From assembly GCA_947504195.1 (NCBI GenBank), contig CANNGN010000003.1:434001-498000 (forward strand): a stretch of DNA of 64,000 nucleotides, given 5' to 3'. Below the pieces are notes generated by a model. The model did not search any database. It was not told the DNA's origin and was given only the letters and a program-made list of their open reading frames with translations. Position numbers and translations under genes: made by a program. Origin of the DNA: an uncultured Vibrio sp. GTDB lineage: Bacteria > Pseudomonadota > Gammaproteobacteria > Enterobacterales > Vibrionaceae. Numbering within the stretch: the stretch's first letter is position 1; every line of letters begins with the position of its first letter. Below, piece after piece: positions 26,069 through 34,553 of this stretch.

Positions 26069-26938
26069 ATGAAATGGCAAGGAATTAATGAATTTGTATC
26101 GGTCGCAGAAACTCATAGTTTCTCGCAGGCAGCAAAGCATCTTGGGATATCGACTGCTCAGGTAAGTCGTCAAATTACCGCACTGGAAAAGCGCCTAAAG
26201 GTGAAACTGTTTTATCGCACCACCCGTCATGTTTCTCTCACCGCCGAAGCCGAACCGTTTTATCGACATTGTCGACAAATCTTAGACGAGTTAGATATGG
26301 CCGAACAAACCATTACAAATCTCCAAAGTCGACCGCAAGGCAAGATCAAACTGACTGCGCCTCCCAATTATGGCGAGCTAAAAGTCTTACCGTTAATCAA
26401 CGATTTCGTTGTGAAATATAACGACATAGAAATTACAACCGAGTTAACCAACCGCGCTGGTGACTTAGTCGAAAACGGCTTTGACTTGGCTATTCGATTG
26501 GGAGTTCATTTGCAAGATTCCAGTTTGATCGCGAAAAAGCTTAGTAAGCGTTCAACCTTTTTATGTGCTTCACCAAACTATTTAAAAAAGCACGGCTACC
26601 CTCAAACATTAGCCGATCTTAAACATCACAATTGCCTGCGAGGATCGAGAGATTATTGGCGCTTTAAAGAAAATGGAAAAGAGAAGCTCATCAAAATCAA
26701 AGGCAGTTTATGCAGCAATAGTGGTGTCGGTTTAGCGGATGCAGCGATGAAAGATATTGGTATCGTGCAATTATCTGATTCGTACATACGTCCCTTTATT
26801 GAGTCAGGACAATTAGTCACCCTTCTCAATGACTTTTGGCAGCCAGAAGAAAATGTGTGGGCTGTTTATCCGCAAAATAAGTATCTTTCACCTAAGATTC
26901 GCTTATTGATCGATTATTTAGCCGAACATTTAAACTAA
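26069..26938 (+). CDS. LysR-family regulator, divergent from the MATE gene
   Basis: This is a 289-residue LysR regulator of the CrgA/DhcR-like group. The winged helix-turn-helix is in residues 1-60 (SFSQAAKHLGISTAQVSRQI), followed by the typical RPQGKIKLTAPPNYGELKVL linker and effector domain. ATG at 26069 is chosen over the GTG at 26060 because CAGGTGG sits 6 bases upstream. It probably regulates itself and the divergent efflux gene. The effector is unknown. Confidence 0.88.
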   Translation: MKWQGINEFVSVAETHSFSQAAKHLGISTAQVSRQITALEKRLKVKLFYRTTRHVSLTAEAEPFYRHCRQILDELDMAEQTITNLQSRPQGKIKLTAPPNYGELKVLPLINDFVVKYNDIEITTELTNRAGDLVENGFDLAIRLGVHLQDSSLIAKKLSKRSTFLCASPNYLKKHGYPQTLADLKHHNCLRGSRDYWRFKENGKEKLIKIKGSLCSNSGVGLADAAMKDIGIVQLSDSYIRPFIESGQLVTLLNDFWQPEENVWAVYPQNKYLSPKIRLLIDYLAEHLN

Positions 26939-27029
26939 GCCTCTCACCATTGGTTAAAAAGTCGATGCAGTTTCTCGCCTGAAAAAACGGGAGTGGAACC
27001 ATCAAATTTCGACTGTTTACATTCAACTC

Positions 27030-27061
27030 TTGACCCTGTAGTAATCTACAAGGTTTATAGT
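27030..27061 (+). promoter_or_regulatory. MerR-type promoter/operator of the Cu/Zn exporter operon
   Basis: A -35 TTGACC and a -10 TATAGT are separated by a long 20-bp spacer. The spacer carries the dyad ACCCTGTAG-TAAT-CTACAAGGT (8 of 9 arm bases pair). Overlong spacer plus dyad is the classical architecture of metal-responsive MerR/ZntR/CueR promoters. It lies directly before the merR gene. Confidence 0.8.
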
Positions 27062-27093
27062 ATATTGAGAATAGTGAGTAGAAGGAGTTGTCG

Positions 27094-27513
27094 ATGGCGA
27101 ATTTCACGCGGGGACAGTTGGCAAAACACTTTGGTATGACTACAGAAGCAATACGTTTCTATGAGCAACAAGAATTGCTCAAGCCTCATCGTGCAGAAAA
27201 TGGGTATCGTCAGTACGACCAAGATTGTGTCAATAAGCTTGAGTTTATCCTCCATGCGAAAGAGCTCGGCTTTTCTCTCAGTGATATCCATGAATTGTTG
27301 TCGATTCGAATTAGCCCTGAACAGCACACTTGCCAAGAAGTTAAAGATATTGCGCAAACAAAGTTACGGGATATCGAACAACGAATAACGCAGTTACAGC
27401 ACATGCATGAAGCGTTAAAAGTTGTCAATGAGCGTTGTTGCGGTGGCTCGCACTCTGCTGAGCATTGCACCATTCTTACTGCTTTAACCGACACGCAACA
27501 GAAGGAGGGCTAA
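27094..27513 (+). CDS. MerR-family metal-responsive regulator (ZntR/CadR-like)
   Basis: This is a 139-residue MerR regulator. Helix-turn-helix residues 6-25 (RGQLAKHFGMTTEAIRFYEQ) are followed by a dimerisation coiled coil. Cys is present before the coil (EQHTCQEV) and in a C-terminal CCGGSHSAEHC metal-binding tail, matching the three-Cys-plus-His layout of Zn/Cd/Pb sensors. It should sit on its own 20-bp-spacer promoter and activate on metal binding. ATG at 27094 follows AGAAGGAG. The exporter gene starts 1 base after its stop. Confidence 0.87.
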   Translation: MANFTRGQLAKHFGMTTEAIRFYEQQELLKPHRAENGYRQYDQDCVNKLEFILHAKELGFSLSDIHELLSIRISPEQHTCQEVKDIAQTKLRDIEQRITQLQHMHEALKVVNERCCGGSHSAEHCTILTALTDTQQKEG

Positions 27514-27514
27514 G

Positions 27515-28933
27515 ATGGAATTAGTCACCACATTTTTTAGTTCATTGCTTAGCCTCTGGCTCGACGCGGCATTTTGGATCATTTTTGGCTTAATCGTTTC
27601 TGGCATTTTGAAAGCCACACTTAGCAGTGACAAACTGGGTCGTCACTTTAGAGGATCTGGGCCTTTACCTGCGATTAAAGCCGCGTTAATGGGGATTCCA
27701 CTACCTTTATGTTCATGCGGTGTTATTCCAGCTGCGGTAGGTTTACGACGTGCCGGAGCCTCTAAGAGTGCGACAACCGCTTTCTTAATATCCACGCCAG
27801 AAACTGGTGTCGATTCTATTGCGATTTCATACGCACTATTAGGCCCATTTATGGCGGTTATTCGACCTATAGCGGCCACCACCTCGGCCATTACTGCCGC
27901 GATGCTTGTCCTCGTTTCGGATAAAGAAGAGACTGAAAAGAAAAGCACTTCCGAGAAAGCAGCGAGTTGCTGCGGCAGCAAGCAAGAAAAGGACACGGTG
28001 GTAGAAACTCCAAAAACGACTGCATCAAGCAACTGTTGTTCAAGTAACAAAGAAAAAGCCACTTTAGAAGCGACTCCTCAAACAGCCCCGAGTAAAACAA
28101 GCAGTTGTTGCTCAAGTAACAAAGAAAAAGCCATTGTAGAAGCGGTACCTCAAGCGTCGCCGACTAAAACAAGTAGTTGCTGTTCAAGTAAAAATGAAGC
28201 AACAGCGGTAAATCTAGTAACTGCAACTAAACCAGCAGCATCACTAAACCTTGCCAGCTCACCAAGTTCAATGGGTGAAATAAAATCGGTCAAAACAGAA
28301 GAGACCTTAGATGAAGCCGTCGAAAAAGAATCGTGGATTCAAAAATTATGGCAAGGTCAACGTTTTGCGTTTACCAATTTGATTACATCACTATCTATGT
28401 GGTTAATCATCGGTCTTGTTATGTCGGCACTCGTGGTTACCTTTATTCCACCTGAAACATTAGCGGACATCAGTCGAGGCCCAATGGCTATGTTCCTTAT
28501 GGCCATCATCGGGGTACCAATGTACATCTGTGCGTCAGCTTCAACGCCGCTGGCTGCTGGGTTTATGCTGGCTGGAGTCTCTCCGGGTGCTGTATTGGTG
28601 TTCTTATTAGCAGGTCCCGCATCGAATATGGCAACATTAGGTATCGTACAAAAAGAACTCGGAACGCGTTCTCTGATTAGCTATTTGGTCGGTGTCGTTG
28701 GTATCGCGATTCTATTTGGTTACCTAACCAATTTCCTCGTTGATCATTATGGCATCAACATCGACACTCAGTTAGCAAATGGAGGCGAGTTTGTTCCTTC
28801 TCCTTTAGCTTGGATTTCTGGTATCGTGTTAGCCGCATTGATTGCCTGGGATCTATTCAAAAAGTATCGTGCTCGTCCGTCAAAACCGTCTCCTGCACCA
28901 ACATCAAGTTGTTGCAAAAGCAAAAGTGCCTAA
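27515..28933 (+). CDS. SO_0444-type Cu/Zn efflux permease with Cys-rich repeat loop
   Basis: This is a predicted permease of the ArsP/DUF318 superfamily, 472 residues. The first half has GIPLPLCSCGVIPAAVGLRR with the family CSCG motif. The second half has GVPMYICASASTPLAAGFML, and about 8-10 membrane segments flank a long cytoplasmic loop (about 140-265). The loop carries CC pairs in tandem repeats of 24 residues (NCCSSNKEKATLEATP, CCSSNKEKAIVEAVP, CCSSKNEA), and a further SSCCKSK tail ends the protein. These Cys pairs likely bind soft metals. The upstream MerR gene and promoter support metal export. Related proteins are named SO_0444-family Cu/Zn exporters; the metal here is inferred. Confidence 0.85.
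   Translation: MELVTTFFSSLLSLWLDAAFWIIFGLIVSGILKATLSSDKLGRHFRGSGPLPAIKAALMGIPLPLCSCGVIPAAVGLRRAGASKSATTAFLISTPETGVDSIAISYALLGPFMAVIRPIAATTSAITAAMLVLVSDKEETEKKSTSEKAASCCGSKQEKDTVVETPKTTASSNCCSSNKEKATLEATPQTAPSKTSSCCSSNKEKAIVEAVPQASPTKTSSCCSSKNEATAVNLVTATKPAASLNLASSPSSMGEIKSVKTEETLDEAVEKESWIQKLWQGQRFAFTNLITSLSMWLIIGLVMSALVVTFIPPETLADISRGPMAMFLMAIIGVPMYICASASTPLAAGFMLAGVSPGAVLVFLLAGPASNMATLGIVQKELGTRSLISYLVGVVGIAILFGYLTNFLVDHYGINIDTQLANGGEFVPSPLAWISGIVLAALIAWDLFKKYRARPSKPSPAPTSSCCKSKSA
28026..28200 (+). repeat. 72-bp tandem repeats within the exporter gene
   Basis: Units begin at 28026, 28098 and 28170 (the third partial), spaced exactly 72 bases, each starting with a CAAG(C/T)A block encoding the CC-SSNKEK motif. 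A more divergent unit precedes at about 27960. The unit length is a multiple of three, so copy number can change without frameshift. Confidence 0.8.
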
Positions 28934-28964
28934 CCATCACTAGGGTATTGAAACTGAGATATAG

Positions 28965-28992
28965 AAAAGGGAAGTCATCACTTCCCTTTTTT
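28965..28992 (+). terminator. Terminator after the Cu/Zn exporter
   Basis: An 11-bp stem AAAAGGGAAGT / ACTTCCCTTTT with a 4-nt loop runs into T residues, 32 bases after the stop. Confidence 0.9.
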
Positions 28993-29012
28993 AATGAGAT
29001 TATTGGGTATGT

Positions 29013-29531
29013 TCAGTTGGTTGTCGGTTTTTTGTCCGCGTTTTTTGTTCGAAATAATAAAAAGCTCAACTTAATAAACCTAAGTATGTTAGTTAATCGA
29101 GAAGAGACTGCAATATTAAACGAGTTTTCATCGAGATACTGAACGACCTCTTTACGACCAAACATCTGAGCCCAATCTCGAACATTCATATTTGAATGGT
29201 TTTTGGCGTCTGTCTTCGCACCCCACTCTAATAACAGTTGGAGTATCTCAACATTTCCCTTAAACGCGGATGCCATTAGGACGGTGTTACCCATAAAATC
29301 CATCGAGTCTACATTGGCACCAAGCCGTAAAAGCGCTTCGCAATAGTCTTTCTCACCATTGTAAACCGCCAGCATTAGTGCTGAATAACCTCGAGCATTT
29401 CTCGCATCGAGATCGATATTAGGATCTTGCTCAACAATTGAAACCAATCCTCTCAAATCCCCATCCCGGGCATAATCGATAAGATCAGCTTCACTACGAA
29501 ATGTCGTTTTATAGTCGCTCCAAGTTCTCAT
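29013..29531 (-). CDS. Ankyrin-repeat protein downstream of catalase
   Basis: This is a 172-residue protein with about three to four ankyrin repeats (residues about 30-135), for example NARGYSALMLAVYNGEKDYC and FMGNTVLMASAFKGNVEIL. It has no signal peptide. Catalase genes in several bacteria are followed by an ankyrin gene; Pseudomonas AnkB supports full catalase activity, so a supporting role is the best inference. ATG at 29531 is preferred, with AAGG upstream; a longer GTG start at 29573 would place the start inside the terminator hairpin that follows katA. The C-terminal hydrophobic and basic stretch (LRFIKLSFLLFRTK) may touch the membrane. Confidence 0.82.
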   Translation of the reverse strand: MRTWSDYKTTFRSEADLIDYARDGDLRGLVSIVEQDPNIDLDARNARGYSALMLAVYNGEKDYCEALLRLGANVDSMDFMGNTVLMASAFKGNVEILQLLLEWGAKTDAKNHSNMNVRDWAQMFGRKEVVQYLDENSFNIAVSSRLTNILRFIKLSFLLFRTKNADKKPTTN

Positions 29532-29557
29532 AACCTTGCTACTCCGTAAATTAAGTG

Positions 29558-29590
29558 AAAAAAATGCGGACACACAATAAGTGTCCGCAC
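29558..29590 (-). terminator. Intrinsic terminator between catalase and ankyrin genes
   Basis: On the minus strand TGCGGACAC pairs perfectly with GTGTCCGCA (9 bp, 7-nt loop) and is followed by seven T. It should end most catalase transcripts, leaving read-through to supply the ankyrin gene. Confidence 0.88.
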
Positions 29591-29606
29591 TTCCTATACA
29601 ACTAAA

Positions 29607-31064
29607 CTACAGCGCGACATCGGCTAAGTTAACACCAAGCGCTTTTGCAACGCCTTCGGCGTAAGCTGGGGATGCTTTATGACAATTAGAAATGTGGCGA
29701 TGTTGTACTTCAATCGATGCACCACCGACACTTCGAGCCGTATTCTCAAATAGCACCTGTTGTTGTTCAGGTGTCATTAGATTAAACAGATCACGTGGTT
29801 GAGAGTAGTAATCACTGTCATCTTCACGGTAATCATAGTTATACGCATCGCCTTCAAGTTTCAATGCTGGTTCTTTTGCACTAGGTTGTTCCTGCCACAG
29901 ACCCAAGCTATTTGGCTCGTAAGCTTTCGTGCTTCCGTAGTTCCCGTCAACACGCATCGCACCGTCGCGATGGTATGAATTTACAGGGCAACGAGGTTGG
30001 TTTACTGGGATGTGTGAGTGATTCACGCCCAGTCGATATCGTTGAGCATCGCCATAAGAGAATAAACGCCCTTGCAACATTCTATCTGGAGAGAATCCAA
30101 TCCCAGGAACAATATTGGCAGGATTAAACGCAGCTTGTTCAACTTCAGCAAAGTAATTATCCGGGTTACGATTTAGCTCCATGACACCGACATCGATCAA
30201 CGGGAAATCGGCATGTGGCCATATTTTACTCAGGTCAAATGGGTTGTACGACACTTCTCTTGCTTGCTGTTCGGTCATGATTTGAACTTTTACATTCCAG
30301 CGTGGGAAATCCCCTGCTTCGATCGACTCATACAGATCTTGTTGATGACTTTCACGATTTTTACCCACTAAAACTTCGGCTTCTTGATCGGTTAAGTTTT
30401 CAATACCTTGCTGAGTTTCTAGGTGGAATTTAACCCACGAACGCTCATTATCCGAGTTGATGAAACTGAATGTGTGACTTCCAAATCCGTGCATGTGACG
30501 GTAAGTACGTGGAATACCACGGTCACTCATTACAATTGTGATTTGGTGAAGCGCTTCGGGTAAAAGTGTCCAAAAATCCCAGTTTGTATTGGCACAACGT
30601 AAGTTAGTACGAGGATCGCGTTTCACTGCGTGGTTTAGATCTGGGAATTTAAGTGGATCTCGAAGGAAGAATACTGGCGTGTTATTACCCACTAAATCCC
30701 AGTTACCTTCTTCAGTGTAGAACTTAATCGCAAAACCACGGATATCACGTTCGGCATCAGCGGCACCACGCTCACCGGCTACTGTAGAGAAACGGACAAA
30801 TAGATCGGTTTTCTTACCCACTTCAGAGAAAATATTCGCTTTAGTGAATTCAGAAATATCGTGAGTTACGGTGAAAGTACCATATGCACCCGAGCCTTTC
30901 GCATGCATACGACGCTCTGGGATCACTTCTCTATCAAAGTGTGCGAGTTTTTCAAGAAACCAAGCATCCTGCAGAAGCATTGGACCACGAGGGCCCGCGG
31001 TTTGTACGTTTTGGTTATCAGCGACAGGGCAACCATTTGCTGTGGTTAATTTATGTTTTGTCAT
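29607..31064 (-). CDS. katA: Monofunctional haem catalase, small-subunit type
   Basis: This enzyme converts H2O2 to water and oxygen. It has 485 residues, the clade 3 small-subunit size. The distal His is in [15 protein letters not shown], the distal Asn in [12 protein letters not shown], and the proximal haem Tyr in [14 protein letters not shown]. The C-terminal NADPH-binding region [15 protein letters not shown] is present. No signal peptide is seen, so it is cytoplasmic. ATG at 31064 (MTKHKLTT) follows GGAT; a TTG/ATG five codons upstream is possible. Expected peroxide control (OxyR) could not be confirmed from the short upstream region. Confidence 0.93.
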   Translation of the reverse strand: MTKHKLTTANGCPVADNQNVQTAGPRGPMLLQDAWFLEKLAHFDREVIPERRMHAKGSGAYGTFTVTHDISEFTKANIFSEVGKKTDLFVRFSTVAGERGAADAERDIRGFAIKFYTEEGNWDLVGNNTPVFFLRDPLKFPDLNHAVKRDPRTNLRCANTNWDFWTLLPEALHQITIVMSDRGIPRTYRHMHGFGSHTFSFINSDNERSWVKFHLETQQGIENLTDQEAEVLVGKNRESHQQDLYESIEAGDFPRWNVKVQIMTEQQAREVSYNPFDLSKIWPHADFPLIDVGVMELNRNPDNYFAEVEQAAFNPANIVPGIGFSPDRMLQGRLFSYGDAQRYRLGVNHSHIPVNQPRCPVNSYHRDGAMRVDGNYGSTKAYEPNSLGLWQEQPSAKEPALKLEGDAYNYDYREDDSDYYSQPRDLFNLMTPEQQQVLFENTARSVGGASIEVQHRHISNCHKASPAYAEGVAKALGVNLADVAL

Positions 31065-31165
31065 AATGTTATCCAACAATTGAGGTAAAAGGCACTAATC
31101 ATGCTACGTGATTGCTTTCTAATACAAAATTACTCTCTAACAATTAATTCAATCGGTAAATCCTA

Positions 31166-32740
31166 TTAATCTCCTCGTTCATTCATATTAGAAAGAATAA
31201 TTTTATCCGTTGAGAGTTGATCTTTCTTTAATGGTTTTTGAATCAGATACCCTTGCGTTAGCATTGGAGGGAATTGTCGCAGATACTTAAGTTGTTCTTT
31301 AGTTTCAATCCCTTCGGCAACAATTTCAATTTCTAAAGTGTTAGCAAGAGCGATCATACTTTCAAAAATTTTAGCCCCTTTATCATTGACCATGGCGTCA
31401 GATAAGAAGGATTTATCAATCTTTAGTTTGTCTATATCCAAGTCCCGCAATCGACCTAATGATGAATACCCAGTGCCAAAGTCATCGATCATTACATAGA
31501 CACCCTTGAGCCTTAACTGATGAATTCTAATGGCCACTTTTTCAAAATCTTTAAGAATTGTACTTTCCGTAATTTCAAGATGAATAATTCTACCTTTCAT
31601 CTTTTGGATGGTATTCATCATTGTTCTTAAAAAGTGATTCGATAGAAATTGCCGTATGGTGACGTTGACAGAAACAAACTGGTTAGGAGATTGAAAACTC
31701 TCACTTTCATCGGCAACGGCTTGCAATAACCATTGGAAAAATGCATCTGAAAGGCCCATATTTTCGGCAAGACTAATAATAAGTTCTGGATCGACATACT
31801 CTCCATCCAACTCCCATCGTATCAATGCCTCATATCCTACGACCTGGCTGTTATGAGTATTAACAATGGGTTGAAAAACTAAGTGGAATTCGTTGTTGAA
31901 CAGCGCGTGCTTTAGGTTTGTAGATAAGCGCATGTGCTTTTTATGTCGTTCACCAACATCATCATTATAGTAAAATACAGGGGTGCTTTTGTTGGATTTC
32001 GCCTCATACATCGCCATGTCGGCGGCCACCAACAGTTCACTAATTGATTCACCATGATCTGGCGAAAGTGCAACGCCAATACTAAAGCCTACATTGACTG
32101 ATTTTTCATATATATCAAAAGGTTCTTTTATACAAACTTGAATACGGTTAATAATTCTTTCGAGAGCATTTTCAGCATCGGCTCTTTCAACAATGACTAA
32201 AAATTCATCTCCTCCCAAACGTGCAGCCACCTCTTCACTTCGCACGATTGACGAAAGACGTTGACCCACTTGCTCCAAAAGTCGATCCCCATGGTCATGA
32301 CCAAAAGAGTCATTCACAATCTTAAAATCATTCAAATCGAGAAAAATAACACCCACTGAGTAATTGTAACGTTTAGCTCGATGTAACATTTGAGTAAGTA
32401 AGAATTGAACAAAATCCCGATTTGGTAAGCCGGTTAAAGAATCGTGATTTGCATTGTATTCATTGCTCTTATTGAGATTGTTAATATCGATAATTCGTCG
32501 AATAGAATAGATACTCGCAACAACTGCTATCCATAAGAAACTAAAAATTATCTCGTCCAATTCCCAGTCTTCATGTGCACGAGTAAAGTCGTACAACGTT
32601 TCTACAAACTCGACCTCAAATGCTAACGAAAGAGCAATCAAAATCAATACAATGGTAATGGCATAAACTAATTCGACCATCGCGCGGCGTTTTCGCCAAC
32701 GATGCAGGTTAAATCGAAAGTTGTAAAACCAATTAGTCAT
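31166..32740 (-). CDS. Membrane GGDEF-EAL cyclic-di-GMP protein
   Basis: This 524-residue protein has two membrane segments (about 21-41 and 63-82), a GGDEF domain (about 92-255) and an EAL domain (about 272-515). The GGDEF motif is intact at 176-180, so it may make c-di-GMP; the inhibitory site is RSEE rather than RxxD. The EAL domain also looks complete: EAL at 304-306, VNVTIRQF, HLEITES, DDFGTGYSSL, AEGIET and the final QGYLIQKP, so it may also cleave c-di-GMP. There is no recognised sensor domain, only a short periplasmic loop. It is a single gene, divergent from dcuB. Confidence 0.92.
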   Translation of the reverse strand: MTNWFYNFRFNLHRWRKRRAMVELVYAITIVLILIALSLAFEVEFVETLYDFTRAHEDWELDEIIFSFLWIAVVASIYSIRRIIDINNLNKSNEYNANHDSLTGLPNRDFVQFLLTQMLHRAKRYNYSVGVIFLDLNDFKIVNDSFGHDHGDRLLEQVGQRLSSIVRSEEVAARLGGDEFLVIVERADAENALERIINRIQVCIKEPFDIYEKSVNVGFSIGVALSPDHGESISELLVAADMAMYEAKSNKSTPVFYYNDDVGERHKKHMRLSTNLKHALFNNEFHLVFQPIVNTHNSQVVGYEALIRWELDGEYVDPELIISLAENMGLSDAFFQWLLQAVADESESFQSPNQFVSVNVTIRQFLSNHFLRTMMNTIQKMKGRIIHLEITESTILKDFEKVAIRIHQLRLKGVYVMIDDFGTGYSSLGRLRDLDIDKLKIDKSFLSDAMVNDKGAKIFESMIALANTLEIEIVAEGIETKEQLKYLRQFPPMLTQGYLIQKPLKKDQLSTDKIILSNMNERGD

Positions 32741-33074
32741 TAAATACCGCAGCCTTTGTAAACGAGATTTTTACACCAGTACTTAATATAGTTCAGTTTC
32801 GAATAACTCGTACCAAGATAACGAAATAAATACGACCAAGAGTTAATCTAGCAAATCTCCAGAATCACTAAGCCAACGACTCTGCTTTTCGTCACAACAG
32901 ACTTCGCATGTGTACAAAAGTTACAAAACATTCAAAACTTACAATATTTTTCCACGCTCATTCTGTAATTCTAAGAATTGTTACACTGAAAACCATGAAA
33001 CCTATGAGCTTTCACAGAAGCCATTTGGAAGACTGTCGTTTACAGCGAATCACAATAAAGGTGAGGGAAAAATC

Positions 33075-34403
33075 ATGCTATACCTCGAGTTTCTGTTTCT
33101 ATTAGTCATGCTCTATATGGGCTCGCGTTATGGTGGCATTGGGTTAGGTGTCGTCTCAGGTATTGGCTTAGTCGTGGAAGTATTTATCTTCCGAATGCCA
33201 CCAACTTCCCCTCCTGTTACAGTGATGCTGATCATTCTCGCAGTAGTCACTTGTGCTTCAATTCTTGAAGCGGCAGGTGGACTGAAGTTCATGCTTCAAG
33301 TCGCTGAACGAATACTCCGAAAAAACCCAAAAAACGTTACGCTCATTGCACCGTTTGTCACCTACACCATGACGTTTATGTTGGGTACTGGTCACGCGGT
33401 GTATTCGATTATGCCGATTATTGGAGATGTCGCACTGAAGAATGGGATTCGACCTGAACGTCCGATGGCAGCCGCTTCTGTGGCATCGCAAATCGCCATT
33501 TCTGCCTCTCCTATATCTGCTGCAGTGGTATATTACCTTGCTCAACTCTCTAATATTCAAATGGATATTACACTGGTATCGATATTAATGGTCACGATTC
33601 CTTCTACATTGATAGGAACCTTATTGATGGCGCTTTATAGCGTTCGAAGAGGCAAAGAACTCGACGATGACCCAGAATATCAGCGTCGTTTAAAAGATCC
33701 GGTTTGGCGTGAGAAAATTCTAAAAACGACCGCGACAACACTGGATGAAACATTACCAGCCTCAGCGAGAAACTCAGTGCTTATTTTCATTACAGCGCTA
33801 TTAGTCATCGTCGCAATTGCAATGATACCGGAAATTAGAACCGTGGTAGATGGCGGAAAGCCAATCAAGATGTCAGTAATCATTCAGATGATGATGCTCT
33901 GTTTTGGCGGAATTATCTTGTTAGCGACTAAAACCGACCCTCGCAAAGTACCAGAAGGCGTTGTGTTTAAATCGGGCATGGTCGCCGCCATCGCCATCTT
34001 TGGGATTGCTTGGATGTCTGATACCTACTTTAAGTTTGCACTTCCACAATTCAAAGAAGGCATCATTGGCATGGTAACCGACTACCCATGGTCATTTGCG
34101 TTGGCACTCTTTATTGTGTCGGTTGTGGTTAACTCTCAAGCCGCAACTGCTCGTATGATGTTGCCTGTTGGTATCGGCTTAGGGTTAGAGCCTGCATTAC
34201 TGATTGGGATCATGCCTGCAATCTACGGCTACTTCTTTATTCCGAACTACCCTTCTGATATCGCAACCGTTAACTTCGACTCTTCAGGCACAACAAAAAT
34301 CGGCAAATGGTACTTTAATCACTCGTTTATGTCGGTTGGTATTATTGGCGTCGTTTCCGCCTGTATTGTCGGTTATTTACTTGGACAACTATTCCTCGCG
34401 TAA
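33075..34403 (+). CDS. dcuB: Anaerobic C4-dicarboxylate antiporter DcuB
   Basis: This 442-residue inner-membrane carrier belongs to the Dcu family and exchanges fumarate, malate or aspartate for succinate during fumarate respiration. About 10-12 membrane segments are visible. Conserved blocks include FVTYTMTFMLGTGHAVYSIM, VASQIAISASPISAAVVYYL and the C-terminal FIPNYPSDIATVNFDSSGTT. ATG at 33075 has GAGGGAAA upstream; the longer frame back to 32910 has no ribosome site. The dcuS-dcuR two-component genes follow immediately after a terminator, so this carrier is their likely target. It fits DcuB better than DcuC on sequence style. Confidence 0.92.
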   Translation: MLYLEFLFLLVMLYMGSRYGGIGLGVVSGIGLVVEVFIFRMPPTSPPVTVMLIILAVVTCASILEAAGGLKFMLQVAERILRKNPKNVTLIAPFVTYTMTFMLGTGHAVYSIMPIIGDVALKNGIRPERPMAAASVASQIAISASPISAAVVYYLAQLSNIQMDITLVSILMVTIPSTLIGTLLMALYSVRRGKELDDDPEYQRRLKDPVWREKILKTTATTLDETLPASARNSVLIFITALLVIVAIAMIPEIRTVVDGGKPIKMSVIIQMMMLCFGGIILLATKTDPRKVPEGVVFKSGMVAAIAIFGIAWMSDTYFKFALPQFKEGIIGMVTDYPWSFALALFIVSVVVNSQAATARMMLPVGIGLGLEPALLIGIMPAIYGYFFIPNYPSDIATVNFDSSGTTKIGKWYFNHSFMSVGIIGVVSACIVGYLLGQLFLA

Positions 34404-34425
34404 TCTTTGTTCCATTTCTCGATTT

Positions 34426-34450
34426 AGGGCTCATTTTGAGCCCTTTTTTT
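34426..34450 (+). terminator. Terminator after dcuB
   Basis: GGGCTCA / TGAGCCC with a 3-nt loop is followed by a run of seven or more T, 23 bases after the stop. Confidence 0.92.
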
Positions 34451-34553
34451 ATGAAAATTCCTGATTCAAAGCAAACTGCGGCCCAAATAAATCCAGATAT
34501 ACTGTGTGAGCTCGTTACCATCAATTGAGTGACGCTACCGATTGAGATCGCAC

